The notes beneath the pieces are model-generated. The model was not told the origin of the DNA. It ran no database searches and was given only the letters and a program-made list of their open reading frames with translations. Below are positions 1 through 8,010 of a DNA stretch of 64,000 bases, piece by piece. This DNA is from an uncultured Aquimarina sp. (GTDB taxonomy: Bacteria; Bacteroidota; Bacteroidia; Flavobacteriales; Flavobacteriaceae). The stretch spans positions 1 through 64,000 of the forward strand of contig CANLYR010000023.1 of assembly GCA_947495425.1 (NCBI GenBank), given 5' to 3'. How positions within the stretch are numbered: position 1 is the first letter of the stretch; the number at the start of each line of letters is the position of its first letter. The position numbers and the translations under genes were made by a program.

Positions 1-92
1 TCGGGGTTTTATTATACTTAAATATACAACAAAACCCTCATATTTACAAGAGTTTTCGTGTTTTATGAAGGTGCCTACAGATTGATACAAAA

Positions 93-129
93 ACAAAGCC
101 TACCAGAAGTTACTCTTAGTAGGCTTTGT
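93..129 (-). terminator. Intrinsic terminator after the YHS gene
   Basis: Inverted repeat ACAAAGCCTAC / GTAGGCTTTGT around a 15-base loop; read leftward the stem runs into TTTGTTTTTG. It lies about 60 bases past the stop of the leftward YHS gene and probably ends that transcript. I see no gene in bases 1-188. Confidence 0.65.
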
Positions 130-188
130 CAACTAACCAATCAATTATTGAAAAAACTTAGCATTCAATACAGTTTAATATAACTGCA

Positions 189-638
189 TTATTTTTTTAT
201 TTTAATTTTTTGCCAATTCGCATCTGCTTCTGCTTGCAATTTTTGGGCATCTTCTTCTATCCATTTATCTAGTGTGTTAATTCCCCAGGCATTATAAAAC
301 AGGTATAATTTACCATCTCGTACCTCAAAAGTCTTAGGATTAATATCCACTTTTTCACTATTCACAGCCACAGCATATGCACAATACCCACCATACTGAG
401 GGATATATTTTTCGGGATTACTTTTAAACTTCTCTAAGTTCTGCTGGTTTGCAAATTTATACTTTACACCATCATGCGTAGCTATAAATTTAGAGTTTCC
501 CTTCACTGCTCGATTGCTAAAGTATGCTGTTACATCGTATCCTTCAGCAATAAAACTTTTCTTGGTATTATAATCGTGCTGCTGAGCACTTAGCGTAACT
601 ACCAAAAAAAATAATATTACAGTCAATTTTGTTTTCAT
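189..638 (-). CDS. YHS domain-containing secreted protein
   Basis: 149 residues with a cleavable-looking signal peptide (MKTKLTVILFFLVVTLSAQ), so exported. Residues about 30-75 form a YHS domain: the protein reads GYDVTAYF, then KYKFANQQNLEKFKSNPEKYIPQYGGYCAYAV, which is the usual Y-H-S-like pattern with the conserved NLEKF...P.KY..YGGYCA ending. YHS domains are small, cysteine-containing modules found near metal transport and redox proteins; the exact role of these stand-alone flavobacterial proteins is not known to me. It is a single gene with its own downstream terminator. The ATG start is followed directly by the signal peptide, which supports it. Confidence 0.85.
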   Translation of the reverse strand: MKTKLTVILFFLVVTLSAQQHDYNTKKSFIAEGYDVTAYFSNRAVKGNSKFIATHDGVKYKFANQQNLEKFKSNPEKYIPQYGGYCAYAVAVNSEKVDINPKTFEVRDGKLYLFYNAWGINTLDKWIEEDAQKLQAEADANWQKIKIKK

Positions 639-766
639 ACATCTTGTATTCTATTAATTAAGACGTATAAAATTCGTGATCATTACAACTTTAACATAAT
701 TATAAGATTGCTACTAATACGAAATCTGATAAGCAATAGCATTTTTAACTAAAGTTCATTCTATTT

Positions 767-1285
767 TTATAGAAGAAAATTGGTGGTTTCGGGGTACGGA
801 ATCAATGCGCTGATTAGTAGACTAATGCTGTCTTTGGCAATCAAAGTAATTGATAGTAAAGTTGCAGTAACAATTATTGCCGTTGCTATGTTATTTTGTT
901 GAATATCTTCAAATTCATTAACCCCTTTTGTAAGTGCCGAAAACAGTAAAAAAACTGAAGTGTTGATCACTACTGCAAAAGCAAATCCAATACCTAGATA
1001 CAACCCTGAATATTGAATAATTTCACCGAATGTGATTTCATTTTCATCAGACAAGGATAATCGAATCATATTGGTTATGGAGGGTATAATTTCGGCAAGA
1101 ATAATTCCAATTGATAACATAATTCCTGCAGCAAAAACAGAGAATGCCATGTTGTTTTCTCGTAAAGAAATATTCTTGAAAAATACGTTTTGTAAGATTT
1201 TAAACGAAATAAATAGGATCAATACAGAAACAAAAATTGCTAATATGATCTCTATAAAAGCAAGGGTTAATAACTTAGTTTGCAT
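767..1285 (-). CDS. DUF350 family inner-membrane protein
   Basis: 172 residues, almost all hydrophobic, with about four to five membrane segments (near 8-32, 48-66, 88-118, 132-150). The pattern of two related pairs of helices, with FEDIQQNN between them, fits the DUF350 family, whose members are small membrane proteins of unknown function. It is the last gene of a leftward operon: it begins only 3 bases after the stop of the transglutaminase-like gene, which itself follows a LuxE-like gene by 2 bases. The function is unknown; the family assignment rests on hydrophobic layout and length rather than on a diagnostic motif. Confidence 0.65.
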   Translation of the reverse strand: MQTKLLTLAFIEIILAIFVSVLILFISFKILQNVFFKNISLRENNMAFSVFAAGIMLSIGIILAEIIPSITNMIRLSLSDENEITFGEIIQYSGLYLGIGFAFAVVINTSVFLLFSALTKGVNEFEDIQQNNIATAIIVTATLLSITLIAKDSISLLISALIPYPETTNFLL

Positions 1286-1288
1286 AAT

Positions 1289-2311
1289 TTAGGTGTTAGT
1301 TAATACAATATACCAATGTGTTATAGTACTGAAATTATTGGGTAATGTGCCCAGAGTATAATATTTACTTGTTGTCTCCCAAACATAATATCGTTTTCCT
1401 TTATGTAGTTTGTATGTGCCCTTACTAGGGATATTAAGCCCAAGAATAGAGTGTTTGTAATAATCACTATTAAGAATGGCTACATCATACCCAAAATGAC
1501 TAAGAATAGTATAAATAATAACCGTTCGGGTATCACAATCACCTTTTAGATTGCCCATAAAACCTACTGGATTTTGTATGCCATGAGGAATATTACCAAT
1601 ACAGCAATCAGGACACGATTCTAATATAATTCGAATCGAATCTTCATATGTATCTGCAGATTGACAATCTTTCTGAAAAACAAAAGAATAGGGTATATCT
1701 TGTATAAAAGTTACGATCATATCGGCAAACTCATATTGATTAAGCGCATTCTTGGTTTTTATTTCTTTAAGTTTTTTAAGAATTAAATCCAGTCTTGGGG
1801 TATCAGATGTGGCTAAGTATTGATAAAGATCACCCCAGGGTAATCGGTAATACTTTTTTGCGCGACTAAAATATTCCTTCTTAGAGGAAAGATAATCCGT
1901 TTCGCGAACCGAAAAATTTCCTTTATAAGAGTTTCCGTAGTTATCATTCCAACGTCTCTTTTGACTTAGTAGTTGTATTGAATCTCCTTTTTCAAAAATG
2001 GTTTGCCGATATATGTTTTCTGAAATAGTATGTGTTGTGGCTAGTTTGGGTGTAGATAGATCTGAAATTAGATAGCGTAACCCAACTAGGGATACCAGAA
2101 AGAATGCACTATAAATCACATAGCGCAAAGAAGATTTTGAGTTATCATTGTTTTTTAATTTCCCTAACAACAATGATATTACAACTAGCGCTATTGCAAA
2201 AGCAATAAATATTGAAACAGGCAAGAACGCTTTTATTAAGCCGCTACATACTATAGAAATTAATATGATTGCCGGAAATGTAAAACAACCTGCTCCTTCT
2301 TTCTTAGTCAT
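1289..2311 (-). CDS. Membrane-anchored transglutaminase-like cysteine enzyme
   Basis: 340 residues. The first 80 residues hold about three hydrophobic segments, so the C-terminal 250 residues are probably outside the cytoplasm. The C-terminal part contains GDCDTRTVIIYTILSHFGYDV (Cys near 258), then DYYKHSILGL (His near 287) and YYVWETT, an order of Cys, His and an acidic residue typical of the transglutaminase/cysteine-protease-like fold. A short Cys-rich stretch, SCPDCCIG, precedes the catalytic-looking Cys. Known relatives act as peptidases or structural enzymes; the substrate here cannot be told. It sits between a LuxE-like synthetase gene and a DUF350 gene with almost no spacing, so the three products are made together. 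Confidence 0.6.
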   Translation of the reverse strand: MTKKEGAGCFTFPAIILISIVCSGLIKAFLPVSIFIAFAIALVVISLLLGKLKNNDNSKSSLRYVIYSAFFLVSLVGLRYLISDLSTPKLATTHTISENIYRQTIFEKGDSIQLLSQKRRWNDNYGNSYKGNFSVRETDYLSSKKEYFSRAKKYYRLPWGDLYQYLATSDTPRLDLILKKLKEIKTKNALNQYEFADMIVTFIQDIPYSFVFQKDCQSADTYEDSIRIILESCPDCCIGNIPHGIQNPVGFMGNLKGDCDTRTVIIYTILSHFGYDVAILNSDYYKHSILGLNIPSKGTYKLHKGKRYYVWETTSKYYTLGTLPNNFSTITHWYIVLTNT

Positions 2312-2313
2312 AT

Positions 2314-3294
2314 TTATAATGCCATTAAGTTACACCCTCTAATATCACTATGATCAAACCTACCCAAAATCTCAAAACTTCCATCTTTGTATACTTTTCC
2401 AAGATCCTGAGTAGCGATGAAGGAACATGAATTGATATTTGCAAGATCGATTATATTAACTCCTCCGGTTTTGTTGTTCCCTATATCTGTAAGCGGATCT
2501 TCTGGGTTCCTAATCGAAATACTCATCCATGGGGGACAGTAAAATATACCATTACCTTTTGAATAGGCTTGTGATAATAATTCGGTCATCCCATATTCGC
2601 TATGTATTTGAGAAACGCCAAATCCATCTTTAAGAATTTGATGTAGCTCTTCGCGAATCATTTCTTTTCTTCTCCCTTTCATACCACCGGTTTCCATGAT
2701 AATGGTTTTATCATTTAGTTGTAAATCATGATTTTCGACAAGATCCAATAAGGCAAAAGAAACCCCGAGAAGTAGTGTTTTTTTATTTTCAGTACTGTTT
2801 TTTTGAAGTGTTTTGACAAGCTTTTCAGTTTCATAGAGGTAGAATCCGCTTTCTGAATGATTGCTGTCTTTGATCAATTTCTCTACCATATATACCAAAG
2901 AAGATCCATCTCTTTCTAGGTATGATGGGAGTAATGCAAGTATAATGTATTCTCTGCTATCTCCAAAAAAATGTTCAAACCCTTTTCTAAAGCTTTTTTC
3001 GTATACACTAAGATCACTAATGTAATGCTTACTGGTTATACTACCGGTAGTTCCGCTACTGGTAAAAATTTTATCAATAAGAGAAGGAGTACTTACTATT
3101 TTTTCTTGTTTAAAGAACTCAATAGGTAAGTAAGGGATATTATCAATACGGTTTACCGAAGATTTTGTAACACCAAGTAAATTACAAAACCTTTGGTAGG
3201 TTTTATTATTAATGTATTGATGTTTAAAAACGTGTAATGCTGCCTGCTCAAAATCTGTTTCGTTTTGAATAGAAAAAATAGTATCGGCTTGCAT
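2314..3294 (-). CDS. LuxE-like acyl-protein synthetase family protein
   Basis: 326 residues, near the size of LuxE (about 370). Residues about 78-90 read TSSGTTGSITSKH, the Thr/Ser/Gly-rich nucleotide-binding signature of adenylate-forming enzymes, and residues 202-212 read METGGMKGRRKE, followed by HSEYGMTELLSQAYS, the matching acyl-adenylate motif of the LuxE/PaaK branch. Such enzymes activate a carboxylic acid with ATP and hand it to a protein or carrier. There is no lux operon here; the context is a transglutaminase-like gene 2 bases downstream and then DUF350. Activity on a fatty acid or another acid is inference. It is the first gene of the operon, preceded by 115 bases of non-coding DNA. 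Confidence 0.75.
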   Translation of the reverse strand: MQADTIFSIQNETDFEQAALHVFKHQYINNKTYQRFCNLLGVTKSSVNRIDNIPYLPIEFFKQEKIVSTPSLIDKIFTSSGTTGSITSKHYISDLSVYEKSFRKGFEHFFGDSREYIILALLPSYLERDGSSLVYMVEKLIKDSNHSESGFYLYETEKLVKTLQKNSTENKKTLLLGVSFALLDLVENHDLQLNDKTIIMETGGMKGRRKEMIREELHQILKDGFGVSQIHSEYGMTELLSQAYSKGNGIFYCPPWMSISIRNPEDPLTDIGNNKTGGVNIIDLANINSCSFIATQDLGKVYKDGSFEILGRFDHSDIRGCNLMAL

Positions 3295-3409
3295 AGCGTA
3301 TATTCAACAAATGTGTTGAACAAAGGTATAAAAACAGGATGTTATTTAATTATGTACCAAAGAAGATTTGAAAAATTTCAAAGAATGACATGGTTTTGAA
3401 AAATCGTAT

Positions 3410-3754
3410 TTATTCGATGATAAGCTTTCTGGTGGCCTGTCTACCTTCTTCTGTAATTTTAATCACATAAACTCCTGGATTTAAATTACTAATATTGAGC
3501 TCTTTACCAATTAGTACTTTGAAAACCACTTGTTTCCCTAAAACGGTGTAAATCTTTATCGTTTTAGTGCGTTGTAAATCAGAGGTAATATATAAAATGT
3601 CTCCAGTAGCGGGATTAGGAAATATACGCAATCCTTCGATCTTAAGATCTTTGGATGCTTGTTTTTCAACCGTATTAGATTGCGCCTGCATTCCTGAAGT
3701 AAAGGAAAAACAAATTAAGCCAATACATATAAATAATAAGTAGATTTTTTTCAT
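3410..3754 (-). CDS. Minimal T9SS type A sorting-domain protein
   Basis: 114 residues: a signal peptide (residues 1-24, ending MQAQ), about 15 linker residues, then a complete type IX secretion C-terminal sorting domain. The domain shows the expected order: RIFPNPATGDILYI, IKIYTVLGKQV, LNISNLNPGVYVIKI and a basic end, RKLIIE. There is essentially no cargo between export signal and sorting domain. Proteins of this kind are common in Flavobacteriia; whether they are secreted decoys, surface peptides or regulators is not known to me. Monocistronic. Confidence 0.85.
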   Translation of the reverse strand: MKKIYLLFICIGLICFSFTSGMQAQSNTVEKQASKDLKIEGLRIFPNPATGDILYITSDLQRTKTIKIYTVLGKQVVFKVLIGKELNISNLNPGVYVIKITEEGRQATRKLIIE

Positions 3755-4036
3755 ATACTGTTATTTTGGGGCAATAAAGATACAATTTTTAATTATAATG
3801 CTACCAGAAAACCTGTCCCTTTTGTGTTAAATATTGAATGTAAGGTTATTACGTAGTTATATTACGTGTATTATCGTCAATATTATTTTGAAATTCAAAA
3901 ATAATGCCGCATATTTGTTTCATTATGAAGCTGTAAAAGAATTATGTACATCCGTGTACGCACAGAAACTTTCCAATTTAGTAGCTAAGATTTTCTTTAG
4001 GTACTCTTTCTTCTAATTTTATAATTCTTTACTATA

Positions 4037-5443
4037 ATGGCTCAAAATAAACACGCGCTTTCTCGTCTATATTCTTATTTCAAAATTGCAATTACAGGCA
4101 CAGAACAAGACTTTACTTCTGGTAGTATTCGTAGAGCAATATTTATGTTGTCTGTTCCTATGGTGCTGGAGATGATGATGGAATCAATATTCTTTCTGGT
4201 AGACGCATATTATGTCTCTAGTCTTGGGGCAAATGCAATAGCTACAGTAGGGCTCACAGAATCTGTTCTTACTCTGGTATATGCAATAGCGATTGGATTA
4301 AGTATGGGAGTAACTGCTATTGTGGCCCGCAGAGTGGGCGAAAATGATATCATTGGAGCTTCGCAAGCCGCAATACAGTCCATATTTCTAGGGATTGCTG
4401 TAGCCATACTAATAAGTATAATTGGGATTCTTTTTCCAAAAGAAATTCTGGGTCTTATGGGAGCTAAGTCAGATCTAATTGCTGATGGATATGGCTATAC
4501 TCAAATTTTACTAGGTGGTAATATAACTATCATGCTCTTATTTTTGATTAATGCAGTATTTCGTGGGGCAGGAGATGCTTCAGTAGCTATGCGGGTATTG
4601 ATATTCTCTAATTTGTTAAATATCATTCTGGATCCCATGTTTATATTCGGATTTGGACCAATTCCGGCATTTGGAGTACAAGGAGCTGCGATTGCTACTA
4701 CAATCGGTAGAGGCAGTGCTGTGATTTTTCAACTACTGATCCTATTTTATGGTTGGAGTACAATTAAAGTAGGATTCAAGGATATCGTTTTTAGAGCATC
4801 AGTTATGCTTAATCTGGTTAAGGTCTCCCTAGGTGGGATTGGGCAATTTATTATAGGAACATCCAGTTGGGTGTTTTTGATGCGTATTATGGCAGAATTT
4901 GGTAGTGAAGTATTGGCCGGATATACCATCGCGATTAGAGTATTAATGTTTACACTAATGCCATCTTGGGGGATGAGTAATGCAGCTGCGACGTTAGTTG
5001 GGCAAAATCTTGGCGCGGCCAAACCTGACCGAGCAGAAAAATCTGTCTGGAAAATCGGAAAATATAACGCGTATTTTATGCTTGTGGTATCCGTATTTTA
5101 TTTGGCATTTGCAGAAGTGATTATACAAATCTTTAGCCATGAGGCTTTGGTAATAGAATACGGAGCATTAAGTTTGCGAATAATAGCTGCAGGATATGTA
5201 TTTTATGCCTATGGAATGGTGATTATACAGTCTTTTAATGGTGCAGGAGATACCAAAACCCCTACAATAATTAATTTCTTTTGCTTCTGGGTGTTCCAAC
5301 TGCCATTTGCCTATTTTGCTGCCTTGATTTTTGATTGGGGAGTTTTGGGTGTGCTCTTGGCAATTACTTTTGCAGAAGTTATGATTGCTGTAATCGGGAT
5401 TATCTGGTTTAGAAAAGGGAGGTGGAAAGCGGTGAAGGTTTAG
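4037..5443 (+). CDS. MATE family multidrug/sodium efflux transporter
   Basis: 468 residues with about 12 membrane segments, the usual size of MATE exporters (450-480). The first domain starts IRRAIFMLSVPMVLEMMMESIFFLVDAYYVSSLGANAIATVG, the family's typical TM1-TM2 stretch, and the second domain repeats it near residue 245 (VMLNLVKVSLGGIGQFIIGTSSW). GAGDTKTP near 400 is also typical. Such proteins export cationic drugs or metabolites in exchange for Na+ or H+. No neighbour suggests a substrate. The ATG at 4037 follows 280 bases without a convincing gene. Confidence 0.93.
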   Translation: MAQNKHALSRLYSYFKIAITGTEQDFTSGSIRRAIFMLSVPMVLEMMMESIFFLVDAYYVSSLGANAIATVGLTESVLTLVYAIAIGLSMGVTAIVARRVGENDIIGASQAAIQSIFLGIAVAILISIIGILFPKEILGLMGAKSDLIADGYGYTQILLGGNITIMLLFLINAVFRGAGDASVAMRVLIFSNLLNIILDPMFIFGFGPIPAFGVQGAAIATTIGRGSAVIFQLLILFYGWSTIKVGFKDIVFRASVMLNLVKVSLGGIGQFIIGTSSWVFLMRIMAEFGSEVLAGYTIAIRVLMFTLMPSWGMSNAAATLVGQNLGAAKPDRAEKSVWKIGKYNAYFMLVVSVFYLAFAEVIIQIFSHEALVIEYGALSLRIIAAGYVFYAYGMVIIQSFNGAGDTKTPTIINFFCFWVFQLPFAYFAALIFDWGVLGVLLAITFAEVMIAVIGIIWFRKGRWKAVKV

Positions 5444-5489
5444 TTTGCAGGATTTGCCTTAGAGTGTTTTTGAGTATACTACTATCTAA

Positions 5490-5696
5490 AGCTCTACAAT
5501 TCATAAAAGGGAGAATGCAATGAAATTTGTAGGCAAACTTCAAGAAAGAGGGGTTTGCTACATGTAAAGTTCAAGCTGAGTATCTTTTGATTCATCAGGG
5601 TAACAATGTTCGAGCCTTTTTCAAATCCTCCATCTTAATACTTTTCTAGGGAAAAGTATAAAGCCACCTCACTTTGGCTAAAGGGAGGATCTTTTA
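5490..5696. repeat. Copy A of a ~200-base repeat flanking the DUF559 gene
   Basis: This stretch and 6104-6310 are imperfect direct repeats (about three quarters identical by eye). Shared blocks in the same order are GGGAGAATG, CAAGAAAGAGGGGTT, TAACAATGTT, GAGCCTTTTTCAAA (AGCC in copy B), TCCTCCATCTTAATAC, ACTTTTCTAGGGAAAAGTA and GGCTAAAGGGAGG. Each copy holds short palindromes, such as TACTTTTC TAGG GAAAAGTA. The two copies bracket the endonuclease-like gene at 5710-6075. Confidence 0.85.
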
Positions 5697-5709
5697 CGAG
5701 TGCTAGTTT

Positions 5710-6075
5710 TTAAGTATTAAAATGATCCTGTATTTCTGATAAAACTGATGGTAAGTGATCAAAGACCATTTTGTTTTCAAATCGAATTACGGTAAAACCT
5801 AAGGCATTCAATCTTGCGGTACGTATTGTATCTTTCTTAATAACTTCAGGATGGTTGTGTATTTCTCCGTCTAATTCGATGATTAGTTTTTCCGAAGCAC
5901 AATAAAAATCTACGATGTAATACTCAATACTATGTTGTCGCTGAAATCGTCTTTCTTGTAGCTGTTTAGATTTCAGGTGCTTCCATAAAAAAGCTTCTGC
6001 AGGGGTCATGTTTTTCCGAAGCTTCCTACGGTAGTTTTGTAATTCTTTTTTGGTGTGTATTTGCTTCTTCTTCAT
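5710..6075 (-). CDS. DUF559 (Vsr-like) endonuclease-domain protein
   Basis: 121 residues, a full-length DUF559 protein. It starts KKKQIHTKKELQNYRRKLRKNMTPAEAFLWKHLK, then RRFQRQHSIEYYIVDFYCASEKLIIELDGEIH, then DTIRTARLNALGFTVIRFEN. The D-F-Y and E-L-D-G-E residues (near 72 and 85-88) are the metal-binding acidic residues of the PD-(D/E)XK nuclease fold shared with Vsr repair nucleases. DNA cutting by this family is inferred from the fold. It is a lone gene placed exactly between two copies of a palindrome-rich repeat, which suggests that gene and repeats move or amplify together. Its AT content is like its surroundings. Confidence 0.88.
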   Translation of the reverse strand: MKKKQIHTKKELQNYRRKLRKNMTPAEAFLWKHLKSKQLQERRFQRQHSIEYYIVDFYCASEKLIIELDGEIHNHPEVIKKDTIRTARLNALGFTVIRFENKMVFDHLPSVLSEIQDHFNT

Positions 6076-6103
6076 GCCGCAAACATACTAAAAAACCCAC
6101 AAA

Positions 6104-6310
6104 AAGCTCTCCCCTTTAGCTAAGGGGAGAATGAATTGAAGTTTTCGCAGAAAACCTCAAGAAAGAGGGGTTCAAAAACACGCAAAGTTTAATCTTAGTG
6201 CTTTTTATTCAATCAGGCTAACAATGTTCTAGCCTTTTTCAAACCCTCCGTCTTAATACTTTTCTAGGGAAAAGTATTAAGCCACCTCCCTTTGTCTAAA
6301 GGGAGGAGCC
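6104..6310. repeat. Copy B of the ~200-base repeat flanking the DUF559 gene
   Basis: Direct repeat of 5490-5696. Palindromes here are better preserved: CTCCCCTT TAGCT AAGGGGAG (start), GAAGTTTTC GCA GAAAACCTC, AATACTTTTC TAGG GAAAAGTATT and CCTCCCTTT GTCT AAAGGGAGG (end). Such stems could form hairpins in single-stranded DNA or RNA. The element directly follows the start side of the DUF559 gene. Confidence 0.85.
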
Positions 6311-6357
6311 CTTTGTGGGTTGTGAGCGGTCTACTGGGAAGAGGTATAAAAGAAAAA

Positions 6358-6387
6358 ACGGAAATCAAGTGGATACCTGATTTCCGT
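6358..6387 (-). terminator. Intrinsic terminator of the T9SS gene remnant
   Basis: Perfect 10-base stem ACGGAAATCA / TGATTTCCGT with a 10-base loop; leftward it is followed by a T-rich run (TTTTTTCTTTT). It lies 40 bases past the stop of the sorting-domain remnant at 6427, which suggests this was the real 3' end of a larger gene. Confidence 0.75.
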
Positions 6388-6426
6388 TATAAGGATTAAA
6401 AAATTATCGATTAAATTATAGTAGCA

Positions 6427-6618
6427 CTAATCTTTTACGATTTTATACGTATCAGTACTATTTTTGATGATGTAAAATCCTTTGGGTAACGTTTGGATAA
6501 ATGGGGCTTCTTCTTCTTTTGTGGCTATAGTTTTTAACTTCATAGCGGTATGAGTAAGAGCATAAAAAATAAGACTGGTTATATTGATTTGTAGCAGGTT
6601 TGTTTTGGTTTTAAAGTT
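6427..6618 (-). pseudogene. Remnant: C-terminal part of a T9SS-secreted protein gene
   Basis: An open stretch of 63 codons between an in-frame TAG (6619-6621) and the stop at 6427. The end reads LPKGFYIIKNSTDTYKIVKD, which is the last strand pair of a type A sorting domain (compare LNPGVYVIK in the intact protein at 3410-3754). The part before it (NLLQINITSLIF) resembles the middle of such a domain, degraded. No signal peptide or cargo remains, and the only ATG leaves a 38-residue peptide. With the terminator just after it, this is best read as the surviving 3' end of a deleted or truncated gene, possibly lost during activity of the adjacent repeat/DUF559 element. A short functional peptide is a less likely alternative. 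Confidence 0.55.
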
Positions 6619-6902
6619 CTAAATCATAGTATCATTAGAAAGGATAATTTACTCGATGATTGAGATTTAAATGCTCCGCTTGCTTCGAAATTAAAATCAC
6701 TTTCTAACCAATACCTCATGAGCTTGTCCCGAGTTAGTTTACTTTTAGCTTTTTCATTAAGCTGTTCAATATCTTTAAAAATGTCTATCCTAAGAAAGAG
6801 GTTATCTTTTCGCAATTATTTTTAATAAAAATTTAACAATTCAAAATTCCCAGTCCCGAAAAATAAAACTGACATATACTATTATTGCAAAAGAGATTAG
6901 TT

Positions 6903-7238
6903 AGACAATATAATTTGAAATATTAGACAAGTAAGGGAGATCAAATGTAGTTTGTTGTTGACTGGATATGATCATTGGGTCTTTGAATACACGTCACCAA
7001 TAACTGGATGAGATAGGTAAGTGTTTGCATACCATTCATCGATTCCCAGATAAGATCAAGAGATGCTTGAATGCATTTCGTCGATCGTTGAATAAGTTTG
7101 ATAAGTTACCAGATGCACTTCGTTGATCGTTGGATGAGGTTCGAGGGAGACCAGATGCACCTTGTCGATCGCTAGATAAGGTTACGTATTCTTTGGATGC
7201 CAGACAAAGTCTTCTGTACGGATATGATTTATGAGCGT
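6903..7238. repeat. Decaying 42-base tandem repeat array
   Basis: Units begin at 6945, 6987, 7029, 7071, 7113, 7155 and 7197, each exactly 42 bases apart; a very faint one may begin at 6903. The best three (7071, 7113, 7155) share ATGCAYYTYGTYGATCG followed by a GATRAGGTT-like block. Outer units keep the spacing and the GATAAG/GATGAG block but have drifted. 42 bases is four helical turns, so the units lie on one DNA face. The array ends about 60 bases before the gene at 7297. Confidence 0.75.
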
Positions 7239-7296
7239 TATAGCAAACACTAGCGAGCACGGTATAAGAATACATAATAATTAAAAGTAAATATAA

Positions 7297-7944
7297 ATGA
7301 ACAAAAATCAATTAAAGAATTACCGTATGTTTTTAGCGGTACAAAACACGTTTGACCACAACAATACGACATGGAGTGGGAATCCTAAGTTTACAGAAAC
7401 CAAAAAACTATTGGATATCGAAATCGACGGTATTGAGATTCTGGGAGAAGACGCTTCTAAAACCACCAAAGGGATGACGCGGGATAAAAACTTAATTCGT
7501 AATGCTTTAGAAAAGAAGTTGGTTGCCCTGGCAGGTGCTATGTCTGCACATGCTTCGATTACTCAAAATGAGACCTTAAAGAGTATCATGATCACTTCAA
7601 AAGCCGCATTAGAAAATACAAAAGAAACCGATATTGTTGTTTATGGTAAAACGTTAGTAAAACAAGCTGGGGCTATAGAAAAGGTATTAATGACCGAATA
7701 TGGGGTGACCACTGCTGAGATCGAAGATATTAAAACTACCATTGCAGAATTTCAACCGTTAATTGGTAATGCCAAACCCGAGCAATCGGCTATTAATGCA
7801 GCAAAGCGTAATATCGATGATCATGTACAACAAGGTAAGTTTTTACTAAAAGAAATTTTGGATAAACTCATGATACGATACCAATTTACCGATATTACTT
7901 TCTTTAACGAATATCAACAGTCTAGAACGATTGTAGATGCGTAA
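7297..7944 (+). CDS. Conserved-looking protein of unknown function
   Basis: 215 residues, no signal peptide and no membrane segment, so cytoplasmic. It is rich in Lys, Thr, Ala and Ile and looks mostly alpha-helical. Two halves of similar helical character can be seen (about 65-130 and 135-200), with DKNLIRNALEKKLVALAGAMSAHASI and later QPLIGNAKPEQSAINAAKRNIDDHV. I do not recognise a named family or catalytic motif. The gene is single, follows the 42-base repeat array, and is closed by a strong terminator. Start chosen at the ATG that begins the uninterrupted helical sequence. Confidence 0.7.
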   Translation: MNKNQLKNYRMFLAVQNTFDHNNTTWSGNPKFTETKKLLDIEIDGIEILGEDASKTTKGMTRDKNLIRNALEKKLVALAGAMSAHASITQNETLKSIMITSKAALENTKETDIVVYGKTLVKQAGAIEKVLMTEYGVTTAEIEDIKTTIAEFQPLIGNAKPEQSAINAAKRNIDDHVQQGKFLLKEILDKLMIRYQFTDITFFNEYQQSRTIVDA

Positions 7945-7956
7945 GCAATGAGCATA

Positions 7957-7980
7957 AAAACCCGCCAATTGGCGGGTTTT
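7957..7980. terminator. Bidirectional terminator between convergent genes
   Basis: AAAACCCGCC AATT GGCGGGTTTT is a perfect GC-rich palindrome with A and T flanks on both sides. It can end both the rightward gene at 7297-7944 and the leftward lipoprotein gene that stops at 8011. Confidence 0.9.
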
Positions 7981-8010
7981 CATATCGTATAATTGGTGGC
8001 TAATCAATTC

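Noticed and set aside
2314..3294. Bioluminescence (lux) gene
   Set aside because: No luxC, luxD or luxAB genes nearby; only the synthetase family is shared.
3834..4016. 60-codon rightward open frame before the MATE gene
   Set aside because: No signal, family motif or ribosome site; composition resembles non-coding AT-rich DNA.
6624..6815. 63-codon leftward open frame next to the T9SS remnant
   Set aside because: Begins only with TTG, no recognisable motif, and lies between decayed sequences; may be a relic but cannot be supported as a gene.
6903..7238. CRISPR array
   Set aside because: Units are adjacent and drift along their whole length, with no constant repeat and unique spacers and no cas genes nearby.
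7036..7311. 91-codon leftward open frame over the 42-base array
   Set aside because: Its repeats come from the DNA array (42 bases is a multiple of three), it overlaps the start of the gene at 7297, and it lacks other support.
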